Source of the DNA: Luteimonas sp. S4-F44
GTDB lineage: Bacteria; Pseudomonadota; Gammaproteobacteria; Xanthomonadales; Xanthomonadaceae
Direction: 5' to 3'
Length of the DNA stretch: 64,000 nt
NCBI RefSeq assembly: GCF_022637415.1
Contig: NZ_CP093340.1
Location: 1,302,001 to 1,366,000 of the forward strand
Part shown: positions 37,188 through 47,452 of the stretch, piece by piece
How the letters are laid out: each line of letters opens with the position of its first letter
Numbering within the stretch: position 1 is the first letter of the stretch
Program-made: the position numbers and the translations under genes
Notes under the pieces: generated by a model
Databases searched by the model: none
What the model was told of the DNA's origin: nothing
What the model saw: only the letters and a program-made list of their open reading frames with translations

Positions 37188-38036
37188 TCACGCGCCCAGG
37201 CGCGTGGCCAGCCGTTCGCCCAGGCGCACCGGCGACTCGGCGTGCAGCGCCGGTGCCAGTTCGGCCACGCCAGGCGGCAGCAGCACGATCACCGTCGAGC
37301 CGTAGTTGAAGCGCGCCATCTCGGCGAAGCGCTCAAGCACGATGCCGCGCCCGCGGTAGTCCTTGCGCTGGATGCGGTCGCCGTAGGCGGGGATCTCTTC
37401 GCCGGCCCAGACCGTTTCCACGCCGGAAACCAGCAGCGCACCGACCATTACCTGGACCATTGGCCCGAAGTCGGTATCGAAGTGGCACACCAGCCGCTCG
37501 TTGCGCGCGAACAGCCGCGGCACATTGGCGACCGCGTCGGTGCCGACGCTGAACAGCCGGCCCGGAACGTGCACGGTCTCGCGCAGCGTGCCGGTCCAGG
37601 CCATATGCACGCGGTGGTAGTCGCGCGGCGACAGGTACACGGTGGCGTAGCGGCCGTCGAGGTAGGGCGCTGCGTCGTCGGCATCGCCGAGCAGTTCGGC
37701 GACGGTGAACGACTGCCCCTTGGCCTGGAAGATGCGATCACCGTCGATTGCGCCGCACTGGCTGATGTGGCCGTCGGCCGGCATCAGCAATGCGCGCGGG
37801 TCGGGGTCGGGGCTGCGCGCGCCCTCGCGCAGGGCGCGGGTGAAGAACGCATTGAAGCTGGCGTAGGACGCCGGGTCGGGATTGGCCGCCTCCGACAGGT
37901 CGACGCCGAAGCGGCGTACGACCGTGTCGATCAGCCAGCGTCGTGTGCCCGGATGGGTCGAGTAGGCCAGTCGGCGCGCCATCGACGACAGCAGACGGTG
38001 CGGCAGCGCATAGGTCAGCGTGGTCGTCAGGCTCAT
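37188..38036 (-). CDS. psd: Phosphatidylserine decarboxylase proenzyme
   Basis: The 282-residue proenzyme makes phosphatidylethanolamine at the inner membrane. It self-cleaves at Gly246-Ser247, Ser247 becoming the pyruvoyl cofactor; the motif reads YGST rather than the common LGST. The self-cleavage partners Asp88 (PADGH) and His144 (DYHRVHM) are present. Start 38036 overlaps the SCO1-like stop by 4 nt (ATGA), so the two are coupled. The gene ends 43 nt from the convergent transglycosylase. Confidence 0.95.
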   Translation of the reverse strand: MSLTTTLTYALPHRLLSSMARRLAYSTHPGTRRWLIDTVVRRFGVDLSEAANPDPASYASFNAFFTRALREGARSPDPDPRALLMPADGHISQCGAIDGDRIFQAKGQSFTVAELLGDADDAAPYLDGRYATVYLSPRDYHRVHMAWTGTLRETVHVPGRLFSVGTDAVANVPRLFARNERLVCHFDTDFGPMVQVMVGALLVSGVETVWAGEEIPAYGDRIQRKDYRGRGIVLERFAEMARFNYGSTVIVLLPPGVAELAPALHAESPVRLGERLATRLGA

Positions 38037-38695
38037 GGGCGCGCGTCCGGGGTCAGGCGCAGCAGGTCGTCGGCGATGGCCTCGGGCTGGGGTGTCTCGC
38101 CGTTGAGGACGCTGCCCGAGACCACGCCGGCCATGCGGCCCTGGGGGTCGAGCACTGCCATCGAGGCGCTGTGATCGATCGTGTAGGCGCCGGCTGGCGC
38201 GTCGCCGCGCAGCGGCACCTTGGCGAACACCATCGACAGCGCGCGCGTGAAGCGCTCGAGCGTCGGCAGGTCGGCGGTCGCGGCCAGGGTGTCGCGGTGG
38301 AAGGCATGTGCGTAGTCGCCGAGTCGCTGTGGCGTGTCGCGCTCGGGGTCCACCGACACGAACAGCACCCGCGGCCGGGTCGCCTCGGGTAGTGCTTCCC
38401 AGCGCCGCTGGGCTTGCGCCAACTGGGTCAGCGTCATCGGGCACACATCGGGACACTGAGTGAAGCCGATGAACACCAGGGTCCAATGTCCGGCCAGCGC
38501 ACTGGTCGGCAGCGGGGTGCCGTCAGCCTGCTGCAGCGTGATCTGCGGCAGCGCGCGCGGCTGGGGATAGAGCTGCACGACCTGCAGCGGCGGGCGATCA
38601 GCGCCGCCGTCGGTGAAGTAGCGCTGCGCTGCGAGCAGGCCCAGCCCGCCGGCGAGTGCGATGCACAGGATCACGAGGGTGGTGCGGTTGAACAT
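38033..38695 (-). CDS. SCO1/SenC-family copper chaperone
   Basis: The 220-residue protein has an N-terminal membrane anchor (residues 7-23) and a periplasmic thioredoxin-like domain. The copper ligands are Cys81 and Cys85 in CPDVCP and His175 in DHSASM, all conserved, so it should load copper into cytochrome oxidase or act as a thiol reductant. It is the first gene of a two-gene unit with psd and divergent from prmB. No cytochrome oxidase genes are in the window. Confidence 0.93.
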   Translation of the reverse strand: MFNRTTLVILCIALAGGLGLLAAQRYFTDGGADRPPLQVVQLYPQPRALPQITLQQADGTPLPTSALAGHWTLVFIGFTQCPDVCPMTLTQLAQAQRRWEALPEATRPRVLFVSVDPERDTPQRLGDYAHAFHRDTLAATADLPTLERFTRALSMVFAKVPLRGDAPAGAYTIDHSASMAVLDPQGRMAGVVSGSVLNGETPQPEAIADDLLRLTPDARP

Positions 38696-38786
38696 CCGTC
38701 TGGGGCCGCCGAGTCGAGGGATCGGCCATCATAGCCCGCCGCGTGCGCCCGTCCGGCTGCACGCGGGAGTGCGGCGGCGGCTGACC

Positions 38787-38792
38787 TATAAT
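38787..38792 (+). promoter_or_regulatory. -10 box of prmB
   Basis: A perfect TATAAT lies 37 nt before the prmB ATG in the gap shared with the divergent SCO1-like gene. The expected -35 position reads CGGGAG, so recognition may need an activator. Confidence 0.55.
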
Positions 38793-38828
38793 CGCCGGCC
38801 ATCAGCCGTCCCCCGAGCCGCGCGCGCC

Positions 38829-39800
38829 ATGACCGAAGAACTGCAGACGATCGTCGACCTGATCCGCTATGGCGCCAGTCGCTTCAACGCCGCCGGGCTG
38901 ACCTTCGGCCACAGCTACGATAACGCGATCGACGAGGCCACCCAGCTCACGCTCCACGCGCTGCACCTGCCGCACGACCTGAGCCCGGTCTATGGGCAGT
39001 CTCGGGTCACGTTGGCCGAGAAGGAAGACGTGCTGGGCCTGTTCCTGCGCCGTATCGAGGAGCGGATCCCGGCGGCCTACCTGACCGGCGAGGCGTGGTT
39101 CGCCGGTCTGAGCTTCAAGTCCGACCGCCGCGCCCTGGTGCCGCGCTCGCCGATCGCCGAACTGATCCTGTCCGGCTTCGAGCCGTGGCTGGGCGGCCGC
39201 GAGGTGCGTCGCGCGCTGGACTTGTGCACCGGTTCTGGCTGCATCGCGATCGCGATGGCGCACCACAATCCCGATTGGCACGTCGACGGCGTCGATCTCA
39301 GCGACGAGGCGCTGTCGCTGGCGGCCGAGAACGAGGCCCGGCTGGAGGTGCGCAACACGCGCTTCCTCAAGTCCGATCTGTTCGAGGGCCTGCAGGGCGA
39401 GCATTACGACCTGATCGTGACCAATCCGCCGTATGTGACCAACGACGAGACCGACGCGTTGCCGCGCGAGTACGGCTACGAGCCCGAGATGGGCCTGCGC
39501 GCCGGCGACGACGGCCTGGACTTGGTGCTGAAGATCCTGCGCGACGCGCCGCTGCACCTGACCGAGGACGGGCTGCTGATCTGCGAAGTTGGCGAGTCCG
39601 AGCAGCATCTGATCAAGCTGCTGCCCGAGTTGCCGTTGCTGTGGGTCGAGTTCCAGGTCGGGCAGATGGGCGTGTTCGTCGTCGAGCGCCGCGACCTGGT
39701 CGCGCACAACGCACGTATCGCCGAGCTTGCAGCCGCGCGCGCATCAGTGTCGGGTGCGGCGTCCAGCACTGCCGCTGGCCCGGCCAGCGACCTGTTCTGA
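38829..39800 (+). CDS. prmB: Ribosomal protein uL3 N5-glutamine methyltransferase
   Basis: The 323-residue SAM-dependent enzyme methylates a glutamine of ribosomal protein L3. The SAM site is in [15 protein letters not shown], and the catalytic NPPY motif lies at residues 199-202. The front part ([19 protein letters not shown]) distinguishes PrmB from the release-factor enzyme PrmC. Start 38829 is chosen because the longer frame covers the promoter. The C-terminal Ala/Ser tail is longer than in E. coli. aroC follows after 79 nt. Confidence 0.95.
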   Translation: MTEELQTIVDLIRYGASRFNAAGLTFGHSYDNAIDEATQLTLHALHLPHDLSPVYGQSRVTLAEKEDVLGLFLRRIEERIPAAYLTGEAWFAGLSFKSDRRALVPRSPIAELILSGFEPWLGGREVRRALDLCTGSGCIAIAMAHHNPDWHVDGVDLSDEALSLAAENEARLEVRNTRFLKSDLFEGLQGEHYDLIVTNPPYVTNDETDALPREYGYEPEMGLRAGDDGLDLVLKILRDAPLHLTEDGLLICEVGESEQHLIKLLPELPLLWVEFQVGQMGVFVVERRDLVAHNARIAELAAARASVSGAASSTAAGPASDLF

Positions 39801-39879
39801 CGCACCGCACCACGGGCCGGCCCAGCGCGTTAAGCTTGGCGGCCCTCCTGTTTCGACGGCGCACTGGCGCCGCGGTGCC

Positions 39880-40998
39880 ATGTCCAGCAATCGTTTCGGT
39901 CAGATGTTCAGTGTCACGACCTTCGGCGAGAGCCACGGACCGGCGATCGGCTGCGTGGTCGACGGCTGCCCGCCCGGGATCGCGCTCGCGCCGGAGGACT
40001 TCACCCATGATCTGACGCGGCGGGCGACCGGCAAGAGCCGGCACACCTCGGCGCGCCGCGAGGCCGATGCGGTCGAGATCCTCAGCGGCGTGTATGAAGG
40101 GGTCACCACCGGCACGCCGATCGCGCTGCTGATCCGCAATACCGACCAGCGCAGCAAGGACTACGCGAACATCGCCGCGCAGTTCCGCCCCGGCCATGCC
40201 GACTACGTCTATTGGCAGAAGTACGGCATCCGCGACCCGCGCGGCGGTGGGCGTTCGTCGGCCCGCGAGACGACGATGCGCGTGGCCGCCGGCACGATCG
40301 CCAAGAAGTGGCTCGCGCAGCGCCATGGCGTCCAGGTGCACGGCTGGCTGTCGCAATTGGGCGAGCTCGTGCCGTCGGTGTCCGACCCGCAGGCGATCGA
40401 CTGGGCCACGGTCGAAGCCAACGCGTTCTTCTGGCCGGATGCGGCGCAGGTGCCCGAACTGGAGGCCTACATGGACGCGCTGCGCAAGTCCGGCGATTCG
40501 GTCGGCGCGCGCGTGACCGTGGTCGCCGATGGCGTGCCGCCGGGCTGGGGCGCGCCGATCTACGGCAAGCTCGACGGCGACCTGGCAGCGGCGATGATGT
40601 CGATCAACGCGGTCAAAGGCGTCGAGGTCGGCGACGGCTTCGCATCGGTCGCCCAGCGCGGCAGCACGCACCGCGATCTGATGACGCCGGCCGGTTTCGC
40701 CTCCAACCATGCCGGCGGTGTGCTCGGCGGCATCAGCACCGGCCAGCAGATCGTGGTCTCGACCGCGTTCAAGCCGACCTCGAGCCTGCGTCTGCCGGCC
40801 GACGGCGTCGATGTCGACGGCAACGTTGTCGAGGTCATCACCACCGGCCGCCACGATCCCTGCGTGGGTATCCGCGCCACGCCGATCTGCGAGGCGATGC
40901 TGGCGCTGGTGCTGATGGACCAGGCGCTTCGCCATCGCGCGCAGTGTGGCGATGTCGGCGAGGTGGGGCCGCGGATCCCGGGGCGCATCGATGGCTGA
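39880..40998 (+). CDS. aroC: Chorismate synthase
   Basis: The 372-residue enzyme makes chorismate from EPSP with reduced FMN, the last shared step to aromatic amino acids. Signatures are [18 protein letters not shown] near the N-terminus, [17 protein letters not shown] in the middle, and [17 protein letters not shown] near the C-terminus. The length is normal. The stop overlaps the next gene's ATG by 8 nt. Although trp genes lie 5-8 kb downstream, several genes separate them. Confidence 0.97.
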   Translation: MSSNRFGQMFSVTTFGESHGPAIGCVVDGCPPGIALAPEDFTHDLTRRATGKSRHTSARREADAVEILSGVYEGVTTGTPIALLIRNTDQRSKDYANIAAQFRPGHADYVYWQKYGIRDPRGGGRSSARETTMRVAAGTIAKKWLAQRHGVQVHGWLSQLGELVPSVSDPQAIDWATVEANAFFWPDAAQVPELEAYMDALRKSGDSVGARVTVVADGVPPGWGAPIYGKLDGDLAAAMMSINAVKGVEVGDGFASVAQRGSTHRDLMTPAGFASNHAGGVLGGISTGQQIVVSTAFKPTSSLRLPADGVDVDGNVVEVITTGRHDPCVGIRATPICEAMLALVLMDQALRHRAQCGDVGEVGPRIPGRIDG

Positions 40999-42007
40999 GC
41001 CGCGTCCGCGGGTCTGGGTCGCGCAGCCGCTGTTCGACGACATCGTCGCGCGGCTGCACGCGCACTTCGACGTCGTGCAGGTGCCCTCGGTCGTCGAGCA
41101 CGATGCGGCCGCCGTCGCCGCCGCGTTGCGCGACGCCGACGGCGCGCTGGTGACGCTCAACGAGCGCATCGGCCAGGCCGAGATCGCCGCGGCCCCGCGC
41201 CTGCGTGCGATCGCCAATGTCGGGGTGGGCTACAACAACCTCGATATCGCCGCGCTGCACGCGCGCGGCATCGTCGCGACCAATACACCTGACGTGCTCA
41301 CCGAGACCACCGCCGACTTCGGTTTCGCGATGCTGATGGCCGCTGCGCGCCGCATCACCGAGGCCGAACGCCATCTGCGCGCGGGGCGCTGGCAGGGCTG
41401 GAACTTCAAGGGCCTGCTCGGCGCCGATCTGCACGGCAGCACGCTGGGCATCCTGGGCATGGGGCGGATCGGGCAGGGCATCGCCCGGCGCGCCGCCGGT
41501 TTCGACATGCGCGTGCTGTATCACAATCGTAGCCGCCTGCCCGCGGAGACCGAGCGCAGCTGCAACGCGCACTACGTCGAGTTCGAGGCGCTGTTCGCGC
41601 AGGCCGACCACCTGGTGCTGGTACTGCCGTACTCGGCCGCCACCCACCATATCGTCGATGCCGCCGCGCTGGCGCGGATGAAACCGACGGCGACGCTGAC
41701 CAACATCGCCCGCGGCGGCATCGTCGATGAGGGCGCGCTGGCCGACGCGCTGGCGCATGGGCGTCTGGCATCGGCGGCGCTCGACGTGTTCGAGGGCGAG
41801 CCCGATGTCGACCCGCGCCTGCTCGCGCTCGACAACGTGGTGCTGACCCCGCACATCGCCAGCGGCAGCCTGGCCACGCGCCGGGCGATGGTCACGCTGG
41901 CGGTCGACAACCTGATCGCCGCGCTGGGCGCCGGTCCCGATGCTGGCCGCCCGCCGAGCCCGATCGCACCGGTCGGCCAGGATGCGAAACGACCGGGAAC
42001 CGCCTGA
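40991..42007 (+). CDS. D-isomer-specific 2-hydroxyacid dehydrogenase (glyoxylate/hydroxypyruvate reductase-like)
   Basis: The 338-residue NAD(P)-dependent enzyme has the nucleotide-binding [10 protein letters not shown] near residues 156-165, the [13 protein letters not shown] segment, and the catalytic Arg, Glu and His in this fold (His in [13 protein letters not shown]). Length and motifs match the GhrB/GyaR group, which reduces glyoxylate or hydroxypyruvate. PdxB is the alternative, since pdxB is near asd in pseudomonads, but PdxB is longer and differs at the C-terminus. Start 40991 overlaps the aroC end. Confidence 0.85.
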   Translation: MAEPRPRVWVAQPLFDDIVARLHAHFDVVQVPSVVEHDAAAVAAALRDADGALVTLNERIGQAEIAAAPRLRAIANVGVGYNNLDIAALHARGIVATNTPDVLTETTADFGFAMLMAAARRITEAERHLRAGRWQGWNFKGLLGADLHGSTLGILGMGRIGQGIARRAAGFDMRVLYHNRSRLPAETERSCNAHYVEFEALFAQADHLVLVLPYSAATHHIVDAAALARMKPTATLTNIARGGIVDEGALADALAHGRLASAALDVFEGEPDVDPRLLALDNVVLTPHIASGSLATRRAMVTLAVDNLIAALGAGPDAGRPPSPIAPVGQDAKRPGTA

Positions 42008-42084
42008 GCTTCCGGGCGGGCGGTTCCCCGAGCCCCCTTCAGCGCCTGCGTTTCCCATGTTCCCCTTTTTCGAGAGTGCCCCTC

Positions 42085-43113
42085 ATGTCCCAGTCCCCCT
42101 CCCGCGCCTTCCGCGTCGCTGTCGTCGGTGCCACCGGCGCCGTCGGCGACACCATGTTGTCGATCCTCGCCGAACGCGACTTCCCGGTGTCCGAACTCAT
42201 CGCCCTGGCGAGCGAGCGCTCGGCCGGCACTACCGTCAAGTTCGGCGACGAGGACATCGTCGTGCAGGACCTGGCCACGTTCGATCCGAGCGGCGTCGAC
42301 ATCGCGCTGTTCTCGGCCGGCGGCGACACCAGTAAGACCTACGCGCCGAAGTTCGCCGCGGCCGGCGCGGTGGTCATCGACAACAGTTCGGCATTCCGCT
42401 ACGACGACGACGTGCCGCTGGTGGTCAGCGAGGTCAATCCCGAAGCCGCACGCAACCGGCCGCGCGGCATCATCGCCAATCCCAACTGCTCGACGATGCA
42501 GATGCTGGTCGCCTTGGCGCCGTTGCACCGGCAGGCGGGGATCGTGCGGATCAATGTCGCGACCTATCAGTCGGTCTCGGGCGCGGGACGTTCGGCGATG
42601 GAGGAGCTCGGCCGCCAGACCGGCGACCTGCTGAACTTCCGCGATCTCGACCCGCAGAAGTTCCCGGTGCAGATCGCCTTCAACCTGATCCCGCACATCG
42701 ACGACTTCCTGGACAACGGCTTCACCAAGGAGGAGATGAAGCTGGTCTGGGAAACGCGCAAGATCCTCGGCGACGACAGCATCCTGGTGAATCCGACCGC
42801 GGTCCGCGTGCCGGTGTTCTACGGACACTCCGAAGCGGTGGCGGTGGAAACGCGCGACAAGCTCACCGTCGAGGCGGCGCGCGCGCTGCTGGCGCAGGCG
42901 CCGGGCGTGGAAGTCGTCGACGAGCGACGCGCGGGCGGCTATCCGACGCCGGTCACCCACGCCTCGGGCCGCGACGCGGTGTTCGTGGGCCGCATCCGCG
43001 AGGATCTCTCGCATCCCAACGGCCTGAACCTGTGGATCGTCTCGGACAACATCCGCAAGGGCGCTGCGCTCAATGCGGTGCAGGTGGCCGAGCTGGTCGC
43101 GGCGGAGCGCTGA
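42085..43113 (+). CDS. asd: Aspartate-semialdehyde dehydrogenase
   Basis: The 342-residue enzyme makes aspartate semialdehyde for lysine, threonine, methionine and diaminopimelate. The NADP motif is VGATGAVGDTML, the catalytic cysteine is Cys135 in PNCSTMQ, and the substrate region is ATYQSVSGAG. An in-frame GTG at 42076 is possible, but the ATG at 42085 fits the family N-terminus. The downstream fimV-truA-trpF order is classic for Pseudomonas and Xanthomonas. A 78-bp gap precedes it. Confidence 0.97.
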   Translation: MSQSPSRAFRVAVVGATGAVGDTMLSILAERDFPVSELIALASERSAGTTVKFGDEDIVVQDLATFDPSGVDIALFSAGGDTSKTYAPKFAAAGAVVIDNSSAFRYDDDVPLVVSEVNPEAARNRPRGIIANPNCSTMQMLVALAPLHRQAGIVRINVATYQSVSGAGRSAMEELGRQTGDLLNFRDLDPQKFPVQIAFNLIPHIDDFLDNGFTKEEMKLVWETRKILGDDSILVNPTAVRVPVFYGHSEAVAVETRDKLTVEAARALLAQAPGVEVVDERRAGGYPTPVTHASGRDAVFVGRIREDLSHPNGLNLWIVSDNIRKGAALNAVQVAELVAAER

Positions 43114-43155
43114 GCCATGCACGCTGGCCGGCTGCCGGACGCGGCGGCGTCGACG

Positions 43156-43185
43156 TTGCGGAGCGCGGCGGCCGGCCGCTACAGT
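43156..43185 (+). promoter_or_regulatory. Candidate sigma-70 promoter of fimV
   Basis: TTGCGG (43156-43161) and TACAGT (43180-43185) are 18 nt apart. The predicted transcription start coincides with the ATG at 43192, which would make the message leaderless. Confidence 0.4.
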
Positions 43186-43191
43186 CGGCCG

Positions 43192-45018
43192 ATGGATCCG
43201 GGGAAGATCGTGTCGCGCATCGTGCAGCCCCTGCTGGTGGCAGGCGTCCTGCTGGGCGTCGCCGGACCGGCCTTGGCGCTGGGACTGGGGCGCATCGAGG
43301 TCCGCTCGCAGCAGGGCGAGCCGTTGCTGGCCGAGATTCCGGTGATCTCCAGCGATCCGGCCGAACTGCGTCAGCTGCAGGCCAGACTGGCGTCACCAGA
43401 GACCTTCGCCCGTATCGGTCTGGCGCCGCCGCGCGGCGTGGTCTCGGATCTGCGCTTTGGCGTCGCGCTCGATGCGCGCGGTCGGCCGGTGATCCGGGTC
43501 ACCAGCGCCGCACCGGTGCAGCAGCCGGCGCTTGCCTTCCTGGTCGAGGTCGATTGGGGGCAGGGCCGGCTGGTGCGCGAGTACTCGGCGCTGCTCGCTG
43601 TGCCCGACACCGTCGCGGCCGAAGCGCAGCCCGCCATCCAGGCGCCGATCGCCGCGCCGGCCGATGCGATCGTGCGGCCGCCGGTCGTCCCCGCCACCGA
43701 GACACCCGCTGCACCTGTGCCGTTGCAGGCGCAAGCGCCGACCGCGACCCAACCGCCGCAGGCGCCGCCGCCCGCGGCGCCGGTGCGTGCAGCGCCCAGG
43801 CCTGCGCCCGCAGCACCGCCCGCGCCGCCCACGGCCACCGCCGCCCAGCCGGCCACCACCGATCGCGCGCAGACGCTGCCGGCCGTCCGGTCCGGCCAGA
43901 CCCTGTCGACGATCGCCGCACCCTTGGCGCGCGAGGCCGGCATCAGCGTCAACCAGGCGATGGTGCTGCTGCTGCGGCACAACCCTGATGCCTTCATCGG
44001 CGGCAATCTCAACCTGATCCGCCAGGGCGCCGTGCTGCGCGTGCCGCCGCGCGACGACTGGGCCGAGGCCGGCGCCGCCGAGGCCGATGCGCTGGTGCGC
44101 CAGCAGGTGGGGCAGTGGCGCGACATGCGCCGGCCTGCCTCGGAGCCGGCGCAGGCCGCGCCGCCGGTCGCGACTGCGCCGCCCGCCACCACGACGCCAC
44201 CACCGTCTGCAACTCGCGCCGCACCCGCCGCGCCCACTGCGGTCGCCGCGCCATCGGCCCGGCTCGAGATCACCCCGCCGGCCGGCGACGCTGCGCCGGC
44301 GGCGACACAGTCGGGCATCGCTGCCGGCGCTGGAGGAGACATGCTGCGTCAGGACTCGCACCAGGCCGAAGAGGCCGCGATCTCGCGTGATGCGGAACTG
44401 GCCGAACTGCGGTCCCGGCTCGACGACCTGGAGCAGTTGCAACGCCAGCAGCAGCGGCTGATCGAAATGAAGGACGCCGACCTTGCGGCTGCGCAGCAGC
44501 GTCTGGATGCGGCCCATGCATCGCCGGGCGGGCCCTGGTCCTGGCTGTGGCTGGCCCCGGCGCTGCTGGTGGTCGGCGCGATCGCCTTCTTGCTCGGTCG
44601 CCGTAGCCGCCGTGCCGCACCGGCGAAGGCCACCGCGAACACCGCGGACGGAGCGCCGGCCGCTGCGCAGTCGGCCGATGCCGTGCCCGCCTTTGCGCGC
44701 TCGGCGCCGCCTGCCGCAGCACCGGTCGCTGCGCCGATCGCACCGACGACCGGCGGGCCGACCTGGCATGTCGGCGATGCCCCCCCGGCGTCCGACACCG
44801 CGCCGGCGCCCACACCCGCACCGGTCCAGACGCCGGTCGAGCTCGATCGCGTCGATGCGGTCGAACCGCCACCCGTCATCGAGCGTCTGGAACTCGCCCG
44901 CGCCTACATCGACCTGGGCGATGTCGATACCGCGCGCAGCTTGTTGCAGGACGTGGCCGGTGGCGGCGACCCGATCGCCGCGGCCGAGGCCGCGCGCCTG
45001 CTGCGCACGCTGGGCTGA
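43192..45018 (+). CDS. fimV: FimV-like polar hub protein
   Basis: The 608-residue protein has a signal peptide (ending GPALALG), the FimV N-terminal domain ([20 protein letters not shown]), a periplasmic LysM domain after a Pro/Ala linker (about residues 225-280), a short coiled coil, one membrane helix ([20 protein letters not shown]), an acidic/Pro cytoplasmic linker and the C-terminal FimV motif ([22 protein letters not shown]). It organises type IV pili at the pole in Pseudomonas. It is much shorter than P. aeruginosa FimV (919 aa). Start 43192 is uncertain: no ribosome site is seen, and a TACAGT box lies 7 nt upstream. Confidence 0.85.
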   Translation: MDPGKIVSRIVQPLLVAGVLLGVAGPALALGLGRIEVRSQQGEPLLAEIPVISSDPAELRQLQARLASPETFARIGLAPPRGVVSDLRFGVALDARGRPVIRVTSAAPVQQPALAFLVEVDWGQGRLVREYSALLAVPDTVAAEAQPAIQAPIAAPADAIVRPPVVPATETPAAPVPLQAQAPTATQPPQAPPPAAPVRAAPRPAPAAPPAPPTATAAQPATTDRAQTLPAVRSGQTLSTIAAPLAREAGISVNQAMVLLLRHNPDAFIGGNLNLIRQGAVLRVPPRDDWAEAGAAEADALVRQQVGQWRDMRRPASEPAQAAPPVATAPPATTTPPPSATRAAPAAPTAVAAPSARLEITPPAGDAAPAATQSGIAAGAGGDMLRQDSHQAEEAAISRDAELAELRSRLDDLEQLQRQQQRLIEMKDADLAAAQQRLDAAHASPGGPWSWLWLAPALLVVGAIAFLLGRRSRRAAPAKATANTADGAPAAAQSADAVPAFARSAPPAAAPVAAPIAPTTGGPTWHVGDAPPASDTAPAPTPAPVQTPVELDRVDAVEPPPVIERLELARAYIDLGDVDTARSLLQDVAGGGDPIAAAEAARLLRTLG

Positions 45019-45025
45019 ACGCGCG

Positions 45026-45814
45026 ATGCGATTCGCGCTGGGCGTCGAGTACGACGGCAATGGCTTTCTGGGATGGCAACGGCTGAGCAAGGCCGGCGAG
45101 GGCGGGCAGGAGTCGGTGCAGGCCGCGCTGGAGACGGCGCTGTCGAAGATCGCCGCGCATCCGGTGGCCACGGTCTGCGCCGGGCGCACCGATGCCGGCG
45201 TCCATGCGCAATGCCAGGTCGTGCATTTCGATACCGAGGCCGCGCGCGCGCCGCGCGCCTGGATGCTCGGCGCGACCACACTGATGCCGCCGCAGGTCAG
45301 CGTGCGCTGGTGCCAGCCGGTGCCCGATACGTTCAATGCGCGATTCTCCGCGCGCGCACGCCATTACCGCTACCGCATCCTCAACCGCCAGGTACGCCCG
45401 GCGTTGCACCGGCAGTACCTGTCGTGGGAACTGCGGCCGCTCGACGCGGCCGCGATGCATCGTGCGGCCCAGGCACTGGTCGGTGAGCAGGATTTCTCCG
45501 CGTTCCGCACCGTGCACTGCCAGGCGCCGCACGCGCGCCGCGACCTGCAGCGCATCGCGGTCCGCCGCGATGGCGACGAGGTCGTCGTCGAGGTGCAGGC
45601 CAATGCGTTTCTGCACCACATGGTCCGCAACATCGTCGGCTCGCTGCTCGAGGTCGGCGCCGGGGCGCAGCCGGAAAGCTGGATCGCCGAGGTGCTGGCC
45701 GGCCGCGATCGCCGTCTCGCCGGCCCGACCGCGCCTGCCGCCGGCCTGGTCTTTCTCGGCCCGTTGTACCCGCCGGAATGGAACCTGCCGGCGGAGGTCA
45801 CGCTGCCGGCATGA
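45026..45814 (+). CDS. truA: tRNA pseudouridine(38-40) synthase
   Basis: The 262-residue enzyme modifies uridines 38-40 of tRNA anticodon arms. The catalytic aspartate is Asp56 in [24 protein letters not shown] and [13 protein letters not shown] are the other family strings. The start lies 7 nt after the fimV stop and the stop overlaps trpF by 4 nt, so the genes are co-translated. Length matches E. coli TruA (270). Confidence 0.97.
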   Translation: MRFALGVEYDGNGFLGWQRLSKAGEGGQESVQAALETALSKIAAHPVATVCAGRTDAGVHAQCQVVHFDTEAARAPRAWMLGATTLMPPQVSVRWCQPVPDTFNARFSARARHYRYRILNRQVRPALHRQYLSWELRPLDAAAMHRAAQALVGEQDFSAFRTVHCQAPHARRDLQRIAVRRDGDEVVVEVQANAFLHHMVRNIVGSLLEVGAGAQPESWIAEVLAGRDRRLAGPTAPAAGLVFLGPLYPPEWNLPAEVTLPA

Positions 45815-46440
45815 GCGCGGTCCGGATCAAATTCTGCGGGCTGACCCGGCGCGAGGACGTCGAAACTGCGGTCGCGCTCGGCGTCGACGATGTCGGTTTC
45901 GTGTTCGCGGCGCGCAGCCCGCGCCGGCTTGATCTCGACCAAGCACGGGCGTTGCGCGCGGCGGTTCCGCCGCAGGTGCAAGTGGTCGCGTTGACGATGG
46001 ACAACGACGCCGCCGAGGTCGCGGCGATCATCGAGCAACTCGCGCCCGACGTGCTGCAGTTCCACGGCCACGAGGACGCCGCGTTCTGTCGGAGTTTCGG
46101 GCGTCCTTATTGGAAGGCGATCGCGATGGGCGGCGATCCGATCGCCGCGCTGCGCACGCTCGGCGATTGGCCCGATGCCGCAGCGTTCCTGTTCGACGGC
46201 CATGCTGCCGGCGAGCCCGGCGGCGGCGGTACGCGCTTCGATTGGGCCGCGTTGCCCGCGGCGCTCGACCGGCCGTTCTGGCTGGCGGGCGGCCTGGAGG
46301 CCGGCAACGTGGCGCAGGCGATCGCCACCGTGCGGCCGGCGGGCGTCGACGTATCGAGCGGGATCGAATCGGCACCGGGCCGCAAGGACGCCGCGCGCAT
46401 GCGCGCGTTCGTGGCGGCGGTGCGGGGGATCGGGGCCTAG
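45811..46440 (+). CDS. trpF: Phosphoribosylanthranilate isomerase
   Basis: The 209-residue TIM-barrel enzyme catalyses the third step of tryptophan synthesis. The catalytic cysteine is in IKFCGLTR at the N-terminus and the aspartate in [14 protein letters not shown]. The phosphate site is in [11 protein letters not shown] and [15 protein letters not shown]. It overlaps truA by 4 nt (ATGA). It is a stand-alone TrpF, not fused to TrpC, and the LysR gene follows convergently after 31 nt. Confidence 0.97.
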   Translation: MSAVRIKFCGLTRREDVETAVALGVDDVGFVFAARSPRRLDLDQARALRAAVPPQVQVVALTMDNDAAEVAAIIEQLAPDVLQFHGHEDAAFCRSFGRPYWKAIAMGGDPIAALRTLGDWPDAAAFLFDGHAAGEPGGGGTRFDWAALPAALDRPFWLAGGLEAGNVAQAIATVRPAGVDVSSGIESAPGRKDAARMRAFVAAVRGIGA

Positions 46441-46471
46441 CGGGGAGCGGTGCTGCGCTGCCGTATAGCGA

Positions 46472-47356
46472 TCAAGCCAGTTCCCGCGACAGCCAGTTCG
46501 CCAGCCCGTCGGCGCGGGCATCGTCGGCATCGCGCGGGCTGGCGAGCACCCAGTGGGCGCCGGTGGCGGCAAAGCCCCAGGGGGCGAGCAGGCGACCGGC
46601 AGCGAGATCGTCCGCGACGAGTTCCTGCGGCGCGATTGCGACGCCGAGTCCGGCGACCGCGGCTTCGAGCAGGAAGTAGAGATGCTCGAAGCCCGTGCCC
46701 AGGGCCTGGGGCGGCGCTGCACCGGTGGCCGCCGCCCAGGCGGGCCAAGCCTGCGGCCGCGACAGCGTGTGCAGCAGCGGCTCGCGCAGCAGAGCGTCGG
46801 GCGCGAGCGTCCGCAGCCGTGCGACTTCGGGATGCCGGGGGCTGACGACCGGTCCGATGCGTTCGGGCGCCAATGGGCGCACGCGCCAGGTGGCGGGCCA
46901 GGGCGCCTGGCCGATCAGCAACGCGGCGTCGAAGCCGGCCAGTGACTGCGGGAACGCGCCCTCGTGCGGCGACAGGTGCAAGCGCAGTTCGGGTAACGTC
47001 TCGGCCAGCCGCGGCAGGCGCGGGATCACCCAGCGTGCGACGAGGCTGCCCGGGCAGCCGAGCACCAAGGCCTCGTCGCCCTGCGTGCGCCGGATCGTCG
47101 CGACCGCGCCGCGCAGGCGCGCGAAGGCATCGCCGGCCGCATCGCGCAGGCGTTCCCCGGCCGGCGTCAGCCGCAGGCCGCGGCCGGCGCGGACGAACAG
47201 TGGCGTGCCCAGTGTGTCCTCGAGCAGCCGCACCTGGCGGCTGACCGCGCCGTGGGTCACATGCAGAGCCTCGGCGGCCCGGGTGAGGCTGCCCAGTCGG
47301 GCGGCGGCCTCGAAGGCACGCACGGCGTTGAGCGACGGCAGATCGGCATCGGTCAT
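46472..47356 (-). CDS. LysR-family regulator, probable activator of trpBA (TrpI-like)
   Basis: The 294-residue protein has the LysR helix-turn-helix (residues 7-66, GSLTRAAEALHVTHGAVSRQVRLLE) and a type 2 periplasmic-binding-like effector domain. It resembles GcvA/TrpI proteins. It is divergent from trpB with 96 bp between starts, the arrangement of Pseudomonas trpI-trpBA, where TrpI with indoleglycerol phosphate activates trpBA. Function here is inferred from position. Confidence 0.85.
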   Translation of the reverse strand: MTDADLPSLNAVRAFEAAARLGSLTRAAEALHVTHGAVSRQVRLLEDTLGTPLFVRAGRGLRLTPAGERLRDAAGDAFARLRGAVATIRRTQGDEALVLGCPGSLVARWVIPRLPRLAETLPELRLHLSPHEGAFPQSLAGFDAALLIGQAPWPATWRVRPLAPERIGPVVSPRHPEVARLRTLAPDALLREPLLHTLSRPQAWPAWAAATGAAPPQALGTGFEHLYFLLEAAVAGLGVAIAPQELVADDLAAGRLLAPWGFAATGAHWVLASPRDADDARADGLANWLSRELA

Positions 47357-47452
47357 CTGTGAGATTTTCTGGTAGAACGGTCAGATCTTATCGGTTCCGG
47401 GGCCGGGACGTGTGCGCTAGAGTGCAAGGCATTCTCTCTGCCGTCTCTTTCG
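47357..47452. promoter_or_regulatory. Divergent lysR/trpB control region
   Basis: The 96-bp gap is AT-richer than its surroundings in the half near lysR. It has a pair of inverted ATCTG/CAGAT arms 22 nt apart (about 47354-47385) in which a T-N11-A type LysR site may be hidden. A CTAGAGT string near 47418 could be part of the trpB -10 region. No site can be fixed by eye. Confidence 0.45.

Noticed and set aside
37188..38036. YGST instead of LGST in phosphatidylserine decarboxylase as a loss of self-cleavage
   Set aside because: The Gly-Ser-Thr core and the Asp and His partners are intact; the residue before glycine varies in the family.
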